DNA of 64,000 nucleotides from Arenicola marina (GCA_964019135.1 OZ025265.1:18761143-18825142), one strand, 5' to 3'; shown: positions 45,415 to 57,995, numbered from the stretch's first letter. The notes: generated by a model from the sequence alone, not told the origin. Numbers and translations: made by a program.

Positions 45415-46385
45415 CCAGAGGTCAATATCAGCCAGAGCCATCGACAGCAGCCGGGGTTATACACCCCCCCCCCCACACACACACACATACTCCTCCATAC
45501 TCCATCAGCCAGAGCCATCGACAGCATCCTGGGTTATACATCACTCCCCCCCCCCCCCCCCCCGCACACACACACAGATACTCCACCATACTCCATCAGG
45601 CAGATCCATCGACAGCATCCTGGGTTATACATCACTCCGCCCCCCCCCGCACACACACACACATACTCCTCCATACTCCATCAGCCAGAGCCATCGACAG
45701 CATCCTGGGTTATACATCACTCCGCCCCCCCCCCCCGCACACACACACACATACTCTTCCATACTCCATCAGGCAGAGCCATCGACAGCAGCCGGAGTTA
45801 TACACACAACCACTCCCCCCCCCACCCCCCACACACACACATACTCTTCCATACTCCATCAGCCAGAGCCATCGACAGCAGCCGGGGTTATACAACCCCC
45901 CCCCCCCCCCCACACACACATACTCTTCCATACTCCATCAGCCAGAGCCATCGACAGCAGCTGGGGTTATACACCACCCCGCCCCCCCCCCCTCCATACA
46001 CTCCTCCATATGTGTTATGACGCAGGTCTCTATCCCAGCGGCTGATATCAGCCAGAGCCATCGACAGCAGCTGGGGTTATACACCCCCCCCCCTCCATAT
46101 GTGTTATGACGCAGGTCTCTATCCCAGCGGCTGATATCAGCCAGAGCCATCGACAGCAGCTGGGGTTATACACCCACCCCCCCCCCCCCCCCCGCCTCCA
46201 TACACTCCTCCATATGTGTTATGACGCAGGTCTCTATCCCAGCGGCTGATATCAGCCAGAGCCATAGACAGCAGCTGGGGTTGTACACCCCCCCCCCCCC
46301 CCCTCCATACACTCCTTCAAATGTGTTATAACGCAGGTCTCTATCCCAGCGGCTGATATCAGCCAGAGCCATCGACAGCAGCCAC
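45415..46385. repeat. Minisatellite of about 75-115 bp with embedded poly(C) runs
   Basis: About ten copies carry tatcagccagagccatcgac, agcagcyggggttatacac, then a C run of variable length. Left copies continue with (CA)n and actcctccatactccatc; right copies (from about 46010) add tgtgttatgacgcagg and tctctatcccagcggctg. Unit length varies mostly through the C run. Confidence 0.9.
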
Positions 46386-46858
46386 TAGTTACCCAACAAG
46401 CAAAAACAAGGCAACGTCCCCCCCCCCCCCCCCTATTCTCACTACTACCAAGCTAACACTGGCAGTCTCATTCTGCGATGTTAAGCAGATGTCAATACTT
46501 CACACATGTCCTGCTGGCTGGCCCTGCTCAACAGAGCGTTTCAGACAGCGAATAGCTCACATATGGCACATAATTATTTTCATTGTGCATTTTGCGATTG
46601 CCGTAACGTCGTTCTTGGGTCTCAGTTTACCCAGGCCTTCTTCATTGGGTCATGGGACCACCAACAGGGTGGCTGGGCCGTAATCTCGTTCGACAGTACG
46701 TCACCGTCCGAGCAAACTGGCCACTGCTGGCCAATAGCTACGACCCATCACATATCCCACTGGGACATGACCTCGCCCAATCACCGTGCCCAGGCGACAT
46801 GGTGCCGCTCTACCTTCGGTTGCCCACACTGATGTGCGATATGATGAGCGCAAACGTT
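46386..46858. other. Unique sequence left of the first 22-bp array
   Basis: It starts with a C run (46418-46433); the remainder is unique. Open frames run from here into the array but show no recognisable domain. Confidence 0.5.
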
Positions 46859-49788
46859 ACCCGTGGGTACGTCCCTCGGTACCCGTGGGTACGTCCCTCG
46901 GTATCCGTGGGTACGTCGCTCGGTATCCGTGGGTACGTCCCTCGGTATCCGTGGGTACTTCCCTCGGTATCCGTGGGTACGTCCCTCGGTACCCGTGGGT
47001 ACGTCCCTCGGTACCCGTGGGTACGTCCCTCGGTACCTGTGGGTACGTCCCTCGGTATCCGTGGGTACGTCCCTCGGTATCCGTGGGTACGTCCCTCGGT
47101 ATCCGTGGGTACGTCCCTCGGTACCCGTGGGTACGTCCCTCGGTATCCGTGGGTACGTCCCTCGGTACCCGTGGGTACGTCCCTCGGTATCCGTGGGTAC
47201 GTCCCTCGGTACCCGTGGGTACGTCCCTCTGTACCCGTGGGTACGTCCCTCGGTATCCGTGGGTACGTCCCTCGGTATCCGTGGGTACGTCCCTCGGTAC
47301 CCGTGGGTACGTCCCTCGGTATCCGTGGGTACGTCCCTCGGTACCCGTGGGTACGTCCCTCTGTACCCGTGGGTACGTCCCTCGGTATCCGTGGGTACGT
47401 CCCTCGGTACCCGTGGGTACGTCCCTCGGTATCCGTGGGTACTTCCCTCGGTATCCGTGGGTACGTCCCTCGGTATCCGTGGGTACGTCCCTCGGTATCC
47501 GTGGGTACGTCCCTCGGTATCCGTGGGTACGTCCCTCGGTATCCGTGGGTACGTCCCTCGGTATCCGTGGGTACGTCCCTCGGTATCCGTGGGTACGTCC
47601 CTCGGTATCCGTGGGTACGTCCCTCGGTACCCGTGGGTACGTCCCTCGGTATCCGTGGGTACGTCCCTCGGTACCCCTGGGTACGTCCCTCGGTATCCGT
47701 GGGTACGTCCCTCGGTATCCGTGGGTACGTCCCTCGGTATCCGTGGGTACGTCCCTCGGTATCCGTGGGTACGTCCCTCGGTATCCGTGGGTACGTCCCT
47801 CGGTATCCGTGGGTACTTCCCTCGGTATCCGTGGGTACGTCCCTCGGTATCCGTGGGTACGTCCCTCGGTATCCGTGGGTACGTCCCTCGGTACCCCTGG
47901 GTACGTCCCTCGGTATCCGTGGGTACGTCCCTCGGTACCCGTGGGTACGTCCCTCGGTATCCGTGGGTACGTCCCTCGGTATCCGTGGGTACGTCCCTCG
48001 ATATCCGTGGGTACGTCCCTCGGTACCCGTGGGTACTTCCCTCGGTATCCGTGGGTACGTCCCTCGGTATCCGTGGGTACGTCCCTCGGTATCCGTGGGT
48101 ACGTCCCTCGGTATCCGTGGGTACGTCCCTCGGTATCCGTGGGTACGTCCCTCGGTACCCGTGGGTACGTCCCTCGGTATCCGTGGGTACGTCCCTCGGT
48201 ATCCGTGGGTACGTCCCTCGGTATCCGTGGGTACGTCCCTCGGTACCCGTGGGTACGTCCCTCGGTATCCGTGGGTACGTCCCTCGGTATCCGTGGGTAC
48301 GTCCCTCGGTATCCGTGGGTACGTCCCTCGGTACCCGTGGGTACGTCCCTCGGTATCCGTGGGTACGTCCCTCGGTACCCGTGGGTACGTCCCTCGGTAT
48401 CCGTGGGTACGTCCCTCGGTACCCGTGGGTACGTCCCTCGGTATCCGTGGGTACGTCCCTCGGTATCCGTGGGTACGTCCCTCGGTATCCGTGGGTACGT
48501 CCCTCGGTACCCGTGGGTACGTCCCTCGGTATCCGTGGGTACGTCCCTCGGTATCCGTGGGTACGTCCCTCGGTACCCGTGGGTACTTCCCTCGGTATCC
48601 GTGGGTACGTCCCTCGGTATCCGTGGGTACGTCCCTCGGTATCCGTGGGTACGTCCCTCGGTATCCGTGGGTACGTCCCTCGGTATCCGTGGGTACGTCC
48701 CTCGGTACCCGTGGGTACGTCCCTCGGTACCCGTGGGTACTTCCCTCGGTATCCGTGGGTACGTCCCTCGGTATCCGTGGGTACGTCCCTCGGTATCCGT
48801 GGGTACGTCCCTCGGTATCCGTGGGTACGTCCCTCGGTATCCGTGGGTACGTCCCTCGGTACCCGTGGGTACTTCCCTCGGTATCCGTGGGTACGTCCCT
48901 CGGTACCCGTGGGTACGTCCCTCGGTACCCGTGGGTACTTCCCTCGGTATCCGTGGGTACGTCCCTCGGTATCCGTGGGTACGTCCCTCGGTATCCGTGG
49001 GTACGTCCCTCGGTATCCGTGGGTACGTCCCTCGGTATCCGTGGGTACGTCCCTCGGTATCCGTGGGTACGTCCCTCGGTATCCGTGGGTACGTCCCTCG
49101 GTATCCGTGGGTACGTCCCTCGGTATCCGTGGGTACGTCCCTCGGTATCCGTGGGTACGTCCCTCGGTACCCGTGGGTACTTCCCTCGGTATCCGTGGGT
49201 ACTTCCCTCGGTATCCGTGGGTACGTCCCTCGGTACCCGTGGGTACTTCCCTCGGTGTCCGTGGGTACGTCCCTCGGTATCCGTGGGTACGTCCCTCGGT
49301 ATCCGTGGGTACGTCCCTCAGTACCCGTGGGTACTTCCCTCGGTATCCGTGGGTACGTCCCTCGGTACCCGTGGGTACGTCCCTCGGTATCCGTGGGTAC
49401 GTCCCTCGGTATCCGTGGGTACGTCCCTCGGTATCCGTGGGTACGTCCCTCGGTATCCGTGGGTACGTCCCTCGGTATCCGTGGGTACGTCCCTCGGTAT
49501 CCGTGGGTACGTCCCTCGATATCCGTGGGTACGTCCCTCGGTACCCGTGGGTACGTCCCTCGGTATCCGTGGGTACGTCCCTCGGTACCCGTGGGTACGT
49601 CCCTCGGTACCCGTGCTTACGTCCCTCGGTATCCGTGGGTACGTCCCTCGGTACCCGTGGGTACGTCCCTCGGTACCCGTGCTTACGTCCCTCGGTACCC
49701 GTGCTTACGTCCCTCGGTATCCGTGGGTACGTCCCTCGGTACCCGTGGGTACGTCCCTCGGTACCCGTGGGTACGTCCCTCGGTATCC
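46859..49788. repeat. 22-bp satellite, array 1 (133 units, no indels)
   Basis: The unit is gtgggtacgtccctcg followed by gtaycc. Counting gtggg from 46863 to 49767 gives exactly 132 periods of 22 bp. The main variation is one C/T position (gtaccc against gtatcc); rarer variants are gtacttcc, ctctgtac, ccctggg and cttacg near the right end. Adjacent units form the inverted repeat GTACCC-GT-GGGTAC. All six frames have long open stretches, up to about 1,060 codons, because the unit is stop-free; not coding. Confidence 0.98.
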
Positions 49789-50245
49789 TCATACATCTGA
49801 TGTCTTTGTACAATAAACGAAACCGAGACAGAATAGCTTCGCTTGACCCTTGATCATTAACACTCCATATCAGCAAACTGTAGACCATCTGTCCACTCAC
49901 TAATTTATTTCTATTTGTATATGTTGTCAACACGAGGGCCTCGGGCCTATTTTTGTTTTCTGAATAAACAGACATATATATATCTCACGGTCAGGCCAGG
50001 CCAGCGCAAATGTTTGTGTCGCATGATAGATCGTTTTTTTTTAACGATAAACGTAGTGGGGTTGCCCAGACAAGATGCCTTCGCCATACCATTGATCATT
50101 AACACTCCAAGGAGATGCCCTATGATCTCACTGTCATCACTGTTGATACTCACAGCGCTATCAATACCGTACATCAGTCGGCAAGAGCTTAATCCATAAC
50201 CTTTAATGCGTAAAAATCAAAATGTCACTAATTAAAAAGACGAAG
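49789..50245. other. Unique sequence between arrays
   Basis: Contains ccttgatcattaacactcca twice (about 49849 and 50090), i.e. a short dispersed direct repeat. No gene was recognised. Confidence 0.55.
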
Positions 50246-51295
50246 CCCGCGGCCGTGTCCCTGGCGATGTGTGTTACTGTCCCGCGGCCGTGTCCCTGAC
50301 GATGTGTGTTACTGTCCCGCGGCCGTGTCCCTGACGATGTGTGTTACTGTCCCGCGGCCGTGTCCCTGACGATGTGTGTTACTGTCCCGCGGCCGTGTCC
50401 CTGACGATGTGTGTTACTGTCCCGCGGCCGTGTCCCTGACGATGTGTGTTACTGTCCCGCGGCCGTGTCCCTGACGATGTGTGTTACTGTCCCGCGGCCG
50501 TGTCCCTGACGATGTGTGTTACTGTCCCGCGGCCGTGTCCCTGACGATGTGTGTTACTGTCCCGCGGCCGTGTCCCTGACGATGTGTGTTACTGTCCCGC
50601 GGCCGTGTCCCTGACGATGTGTGTTACTGTCCCGCGGCCGTGTCCCTGACGATGTGTGTTACTGTCCCGCGGCCGTGTCCCTGACGATGTGTGTTACTGT
50701 CCCGCGGCCGTGTCCCTGACGATGTGTGTTACTGTCCCGCGGCCGTGTCCCTGACGATGTGTGTTACTGTCCCGCGGCCGTGTCCCTGACGATGTGTGTT
50801 ACTGTCCCGCGGCCGTGTCCCTGACGATGTGTGTTACTGTCCCGCGGCCGTGTCCCTGACGATGTGTGTTACTGTCCCGCGGCCGTGTCCCTGACGATGT
50901 GTGTTACTGTCCCGCGGCCGTGTCCCTGACGATGTGTGTTACTGTCCCGCGGCCGTGTCCCTGACGATGTGTGTTACTGTCCCGCGGCCGTGTCCCTGAC
51001 GATGTGTGTTACTGTCCCGCGGCCGTGTCCCTGACGATGTGTGTTACTGTCCCGCGGCCGTGTCCCTGACGATGTGTGTTACTGTCCCGCGGCCGTGTCC
51101 CTGGCGATGTGTGTTACTGTCCCGCGGCCGTGTCCCTGACGATGTGTGTTACTGTCCCGCGGCCGTGTCCCTGACGATGTGTGTTACTGTCCCGCGGCCG
51201 TGCCCCTGACGATGTGTGTTACTGTCCCGCGGCCGTGTCCCTGACGATGTGTGTTACTGTCCCGCGGCCGTGTCCCTGACGATGTGTGTTACTGT
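50246..51295. repeat. 35-bp satellite, exactly 30 units
   Basis: The unit is cccgcggccgtgtccctgac followed by gatgtgtgttactgt, from 50246 to 51295 without indels. Only three substitutions are visible: copies 1 and 25 carry ctggcg, and copy 28 carries tgcccc. Confidence 0.98.
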
Positions 51296-51432
51296 CCGTG
51301 GACGACATAGCGCAAGAAAGAGAACGACAATCAGCGACAACGACGATGGAGTTTTTGCTTGGCTTGAGAGGGTCAGTTATAATGTGACATAGAGAGACAG
51401 TTGTACTTGTAATGTGACATCGAACGCTCACC

Positions 51433-51660
51433 CCGTGGGCTAGTCGGTCGAGTGTGCCCTGCCAGGTCAGCCCAAGCGGGCCGGCGCGTGGTTCGAGCGC
51501 GGTCTATATGGGCAAATAAATGTATATCTCTGCGTGGTTTGTGCAGGATAGCAATCCATACCTGTTCTCCGCCAATAGGAGGTGTTAGTCGCGAAGACTA
51601 GACTCCTCGCTACCTCCACCATTCCCACAGGCGTAGATTAAAGCGTTTAAAGTAAACCAA
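51433..51660 (+). mobile_element. tRNA-derived SINE, family B-like
   Basis: Plus strand: A box TGGGCTAGTCGG and B box GGTTCGAGCGC, then a body with tatatctctgcgtggtttg and ccgccaataggagg. The head resembles the family-B copies at 34974-35330; the body differs. Confidence 0.6.
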
Positions 51661-53155
51661 GCAGTAATGTTAAATCGCCTGATATAACAGGCGAAGGGCA
51701 TAACGACTACATGGTAATCCACCGCTGTTTATGAACAGGATATATGTGATTTTACTCCGACGAAAGCCATGTTATCCCTACAAAGGGTTCGAACGGCTAG
51801 CTCGGCAGACCTCATCGAACAACTATCCTAACTCACTATACCCATGAAGACGGCCACTGCCTTGTCAACGACACGGATTACAGTCTAAGACGGGAAACCA
51901 AACGAATATTTTGCTTGTTTTACATAAATGTAATATCAGCAATTTAATTACTATAGAAGAACGCGTTGCGAGGAAAGCAAGGATTGCAGCTCGTAGAGAT
52001 TCAGCAATCCACCAGAACATATACCTGCAGCATGAACAGAGCAAAGCACGAATATAGCAGCTCAAAAAGTTAACGAAGTTGTACGATTGCACATCAGGAA
52101 ATTCATTGGCAGCGAATTCTGAGAATTCAGAAGAAGAAACTAAAAGCTGATTGGTCTACGGTGAAGGCGGGGCACTGTACCCCTACAAGTCCTTGGGGGA
52201 AGTTAAAAAGCTTGCGTCGCCAGCAAAACTCGCAAATTTCTATGATGAAACCAGAGCCAGACTAGAAGTCAGACCTGGCTGCGACAGAACGGCCAATTGT
52301 TCTCCCGGGAGGACAAGAAAAATGCAGCAAAGGCTAGCAAAGTACACGGGATTAACAGATCCCCCGTTCACGTGTTCCAGGCCCCACTTTTACTATCGAA
52401 GATAACTTAATCTCTAAATATGAGATTAGATGATATTCGTACAAAAAACACATTTTACTAAGATGGATTAGTGGAAAAACGTCCGGCATCATCTCATCCG
52501 TTCGCAATAATCCAGCCAATCATTGTTTTAGCCTTAGGAAAGACGAAGGAAACTAGCCAATCATGTCAAAAAAATTGAGGATTATCCTTGTTTTCAGGAT
52601 GATCTCACATAGTAAAAGTGGGGCCAGGAGACAAAGTACTGTTCTTTAATCTTGCACAGATCAAAACTGCATGCCAGCTTGCTATTCCAGGAAATCAAAG
52701 TCGCTGTACACGAGAGCAAAGTGAGGGAACGAATATAGCAGATAGAACACTATGAGGTGAGTAGTTACAGGTAACGACGTGTAAGACATAGACATATCGT
52801 TGGATCTGTTTGGGTGACAGTTCCCAGGACAACTACAGGTCCCGAACTTCCCGGGACAATAAAACTGGGTTGCATGAAACTTGACCCGGATAAAAGTGCC
52901 AGGCTTTGTACTCCCGATCTGTTAATCTGCAGCTCAGCCTGTTTGCAACCGCATGAGCCATGGAGGCTCCCCGCAGTGACCCACAGGGCAAGGTGTTCGA
53001 CCCGTGTTTCGAATTTACGGAGACAGGTCACGTGATATCTACCCCCAATCCCGCATCCAAATGACATCGCAGACCCCATCTCATACGTCCCTTTCCCCCG
53101 CTCTCTCCCTAACTCAGTTGCCTGGCTAGCTGAGTAGAGCGGCAGATCAACGGAT
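51661..53155. other. Non-coding or highly decayed sequence
   Basis: Plus-strand frames around 51950-52405 read as charged, protein-like sequence (for example YKSLGEVKKLASPAKLANFY) but are broken by stops and match no family I recognise. They could be a decayed transposon ORF. The rest is unremarkable. Confidence 0.35.
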
Positions 53156-56100
53156 GTCCCTCGGTACCCGTAGGTACGTTCCTTCGGTACCCGTGGGTAC
53201 GTCCCTCGGTACCCGTGGGTACGTCCCTCGGTACCCGTGGGTACGTTCCTTCGGTACCCGTGGGTACGTCCCTCGGTACCCGTGGGTACGTCCCTCGGTA
53301 TCCGTGGGTACGTCCCTCGGTAGGCGTGGGTACATCCCTCGGTACCCGTGGGTACGTTCCTCGGTACCCGTGGGTACGTCCCTCGGTACCCGTGGGTACG
53401 TCCCTCGGTACCCGTGGGTACGTCCCTCTATACCCGTGGGTACGTCCCTCGGTACCCGTGGGTACGTCCCTCGATATCCGTGGGTACGTCCCTCGATATC
53501 CGTGCGTACGTCCGTCGGTACGTCCCTCGGTACCAGTGGGTACGTCCCTCGGTACCCGTGGGTATGTCCCTCGGTACCCGTGGGTATGTCCCTCGGTACC
53601 CGTGGGTACGTCCCTCGGTACCAGTGAGTACGTCCCTCGGTACCCGTGGGTATGTCCCTCGGTACCTGTGGGTATGTCCCTTGGTACCCGTGGTTACGTC
53701 CCTCTGTACCCGTGGGTACGTCCCTCGGTACCCGTGGGTACGTCCCTCGGTATCCGTGGGTACGTCCCTCGGTACCCGTGGGTACGTCCCTCGGTACCCG
53801 TGGGTACGTCCCTCGGTATCCGTGGGTACGTCCCTCGGTAGGCGTGGGTACATCCCTCGGTACCCGTGGGTACGTTCCTCGGTACCCGTGGGTACGTCCC
53901 TCGGTACTCGTGGGTACGTCCCTCGGTACCCGTGGGTACGTCCCTCGATACCCGTGGGTACGTCCCTCGGTACCCGTGGGTACGTCCCTCGATATCCGTG
54001 GGTACGTCCCTCGATATCCGTGCGTACGTCCGTCGGTACGTCCCTCGGTACCAGTGGGTACGTCCCTCGGTACCCGTGGGTACGTCCCTCGGTACCCGTG
54101 GGTACGTCCCTCGGTACCCTTTGGGTACGTCCCTCGGTATCCGTGGGTACGTCCCTCGGTATCCGTGGGTACGTCCCTCGGTATCCCTGGGTACGTCCCT
54201 CGGTACCCGTGGGTACTTCCCTCGGTATCCGTGGGTACGTCCCTCAGTACCCGTGGGTATGTCCCTCGGTATCCGTGGGTACGTCCCTCGGTATCCGTCG
54301 GTACGTCCCTCGGTACCCGTGGGTACGTCCCTCGGTACCCGTGGGTACGTCCATCGGTACCCGTGGGTACGTCCCTCGGTATCCGTGGGTATGTCCCTCG
54401 GTATCCGTGGGTACGTCCCTCGGTATCCGTGGGTACGTCCCTCGGTACCCGTGGGTACGTCCCTCGGTACCCGTGGGTATGTCCCTCGGTACCTGTGGGT
54501 ATGTCCCTTGGTACCCGTGGGTATGTCCCTCGGTACCTGTGGGTATGTCCCTTGGTACCTGTGGTTACGTCCCTCGGTACCTGCAGGTATGTCCCTTGGT
54601 ACCCGTGGTTACGTCCCTCGGTACCCGTGTGTACGTCCCTCGGTACCTGTGGGTACGTCCCTCGGTACTTGTGGGTATGTCCCTCAGTAATTGTGGGTAC
54701 GTCCCTGTGGGTACGTCCCTGTGGGTACGTCCCTCGGTACCCGTGGGTACGTCCCTCCGTACCTGTGGGTACGTCATTCGGTACCCGTGGGTACGTCCCT
54801 CGGTACCTGTGGGTATGTACCTCGGTACCCGTGGGTACGTCCCGCGGTACTTGTGGGTATGTCCCTCAGTATTGTGGGTACGTCCCTGTGGGTACGTTCG
54901 AGGGACGTCCCTCGGTACCCGTGGGTACGTCCCTCGGTACCCGTGGGTACGTCCCTCTGTACCCGTGGGTACGTCCCTCGGTGCCCGTGAGTACGTCCCT
55001 CGGTACCCGTGGGTATGTCCCTCGGTACCTGTGGGTATGTCTCTTGGTACCCGTGGGTATGTCCCTCGGTACCTGTGGGTATGTCCCTTGGTACCTGTGG
55101 TTACGTCCCTCGGTACCTGCAGGTATGTCCCTTGGTACCCGTGGTTACGTCCCTCGGTACCCGTGTGTACGTCCCTCGGTACCCGTGGGTACGTCCCTCG
55201 GTACTTGTGGGTATGTCCCTCAGTAATTGTGGGTACGTCCCTGTGGGTACGTCCCTGTGGGTACGTCCCTCGGTACCCGTGGGTACGTCCCTCCGTACCT
55301 GTGGGTACGTCATTCGGTACCCGTGGGTACGTCCCTCGGTACCTGTGGGTATGTACCTCGGTACCCGTGGGTACGTCCCGCGGTACTTGTGGGTATGTCC
55401 CTCAGTATTGTGGGTACGTCCCTGTGGGTACGTTCGAGGGACGTCTCTCGGTACCCGTGGGTACGTTCGAGGGACGTCTCTCGGTACCCGTGGGTACGTC
55501 CCTCGGTATCCGTGGGTACGTCCCTCGGTACCCGTGGGTACGTCCCTCTGTATCCGTGGGTACGTCCCTCAGTACCCGTGGGTATGTCCCTCGGTATCCG
55601 TGGGTACGTCCCTCGGTATCCGTCGGTACGTCCCTCGGTACCCGTGGGTACGTCCCTCGGTACCCGTGGGTACGTCCATCGGTACCCGTGGGTACGTCCC
55701 TCGGTATCCGTGGGTATGTCCCTCGGTATCCGTGGGTACGTCCCTCGGTATCCGTGGGTACGTCCCTCGGTACCCGTGGGTACGTCCCTCGGTACCCGTG
55801 GGTATGTCCCTCGGTATCCGTGGGTACGTCCCTCGGTACCCGTGGGTACGTCCCTCGGTATCCGTGGGTACGTCCCTCGGTACCCGTGGGTACTTCCCTC
55901 GGTATCCGTGGGTATGTCCCTCGGTATCCGTGGGTACGTCCCTCGGTATCCGTGGGTACGTCCCTCGGTACCCGTGGGTACGTCCCTCGGTACCCGTGGG
56001 TATGTCCCTCGGTACCTGTGGGTATGTCCCTTGGTACCCGTGGGTATGTCCCTCGGTACCTGTGGGTATGTCCCTTGGTACCTGTGGTTACGTCCCTCGG

Positions 56101-57085
56101 TACCTGAAGGTATGTCCCTTGGTACCCGTGGTTACGTCCCTCGGTACCCGTGTGTACGTCCCTCGGTACCCGTGGGTACGTCCCTCGGTACTTGTGGGTA
56201 TGTCCCTCAGTAATTGTGGGTACGTCCCTGTGGGTACGTCCCTGTGGGTACGTCCCTCGGTACCCGTGGGTACGTCCCTCCGTACCTGTGGGTACGTCAT
56301 TCGGTACCCGTGGGTACGTCCCTCGGTACCTGTGGGTATGTACCTCGGTACCCGTGGGTACGTCCCGCGGTACTTGTGGTATGTCCCTCAGTATTGTGGG
56401 TACGTCCCTGTGGGTACGTTCGAGGGACGTCCCTCGGTACCCGTGGGTACGTCCCTCGGTATCCGTGGGTACGTCCCTCTGTACCCGTGGGTACGTCCCT
56501 CGGTGCCCGTGAGTACGTCCCTCGGTACCCGTGGGTATGTCCCTCGGTACCTGTGGGTATGTCCCTTGGTACCCGTGGGTATGTCCCTCGGTACCTGTGG
56601 GTATGTCCCTTGGTACCTGTGGTTACGTCCCTCGGTACCTGCAGGTATGTCCCTTGGTACCCGTGGTTACGTCCCTCGGTACCCGTGTGTACGTCCCTCG
56701 GTACTTGTGGGTATGTCCCTCAGTAATTGTGGGTACGTCCCTGTGGGTACGTCCCTGTGGGTACGTCCCTCCGCACCTGTGGGTACGTCATTCGGTACCC
56801 GTGGGTACGTCCCTCGGTACCTGTGGGTATGTACCTCGGTACCCGTGGGTACGTCCCGCGGTACTTGTGGGTATGTCCCTCAGTATTGTGGGTACGTCCC
56901 TGTGGGTACGCTCGAGGGACGTCTCTCGGTACCCGTGGGTACGTCCCTCGGTACCCGTGGGTACGTCCTTCGGTACCTGTGGGTATGTACCTCGGTACCC
57001 GTGGGTACGTCCCTCGGTACCCGTGGGTACGTTCCTCGGTACTTGTGGGTATGTCCCTCAGTAATTGTGGGTACGTCCCTCGGTC
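53156..57085. repeat. 22-bp satellite, array 2 (diverged, rearranged)
   Basis: Same monomer family and orientation as 46859-49788, about 175 units. It has more substitutions (gtatgtccc, gtacctgtggg, ccttggtac, tgcaggtatg) and truncated units (ccctgtgggtacgtccctg). Blocks are repeated: a characteristic set at 54565-54777 recurs at 55101 and 56088. Short perfect palindromes CGAGGGACGTCCCTCG at 54899 and 56421 mark small inversions. Long frames in all phases are artefacts. Confidence 0.97.
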
Positions 57086-57194
57086 CCTCAGCGAGGTCAG
57101 TGGCCGCCAACAGCCATTAAATAGTAAATAGAGGACACTGTGTTCCACTTGGCGGCATCCAGCGAGGTCGACGCCATGCGGCGGGTTAATGAAT

Positions 57195-57484
57195 TCATCT
57201 TTTGGCCGATATGGGGCACACAAGGGCTGAAACTGGGCCAAGGACCCCCCCCCCCCCCTCCCCCCCGGTGGACTATTAAGTTAGAATGAATGAGTGAAAT
57301 ATGACCCAGATTAGGTGCCCGGGACAGTATTCGAACCCAAGGCGTAATGCGTTACCCACAACACCAGGGAGGCCCACAGGACACTATTGATCTGCAGTGT
57401 AATGAGCTAACCACTACACCAGGGAGGCCCCCAGGACCTATTGATCTGCGGTGCAATGCACTAACCACTACACCAGGGAGGCCT
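57195..57484 (-). mobile_element. tRNA-derived SINE, family C, with triplicated head
   Basis: Minus strand: a B-box-like gggttcgaatactg and a body with gggcacctaatctgg, cattcattc and a tail with cttgtgtgcccc. Unlike other copies, the ggcctccctggtg head segment occurs three times (about 57484, 57428 and 57374), as if the promoter end were tandemly duplicated. A poly(C) run (57246-57266) interrupts the body. Confidence 0.6.
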
Positions 57485-57995
57485 CCTGGATTGAGATTGC
57501 AGTATTTGCGCATGTTTTAATTATGCTGCTTGGAAGATAATTTGATGCGAAGACTGACGGGCGGGATTTTACAGCCAGAAGGCCAAATCACAATGACAGA
57601 TTTGACATCACGCTGTGTGTTAAACCCCTTATAGTGTTAGTAGGAGGTGTTGTGACCTGCACGCTTCCAGTCAAAAACCTTTCAAGAGTCATTACAATGT
57701 AGGTTATGCGGGCAGTACTTGACTTTGGTTAAGCCAGACATAAGTAATCGGATAATACCATATGTGTCATATACTTTATGGTAGCTTAACATGGTAAAGC
57801 AAATTTTTTACCAATTTTTATTTAATCCAAGGTCTGCATTACAAACAATAGTATAAAACTGTAACATCATGTAAAAATCCTTAATTATAGGTTGGAAGAG
57901 TGAAGACTAGGCAGGAAGGATGGGACACATATTTGTGGGTATAAACTATAAGAAAAACACTAAACACTCACTTTGGAGCATAGAGTCCCATCTGT
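57485..57995. other. AT-rich unique sequence
   Basis: I see no gene or repeat. It leads into the 45-bp array. Confidence 0.5.

Noticed and set aside
46652..49975. Open frames of 1,000 or more codons on both strands in the 22-bp array
   Set aside because: They occur in several frames at once, begin in unique DNA without motifs, and exist only because the monomer has no stop codon. A real gene would show one favoured frame.
50246..51295. CRISPR-like array
   Set aside because: The 35-bp units abut with no unique spacers, and the window is eukaryotic.
51780..51830. Additional tRNA-like site (gggttcgaacggctagc)
   Set aside because: Only a B-box-like string is visible, with no A box or family body; a similar isolated string occurs near 11230.
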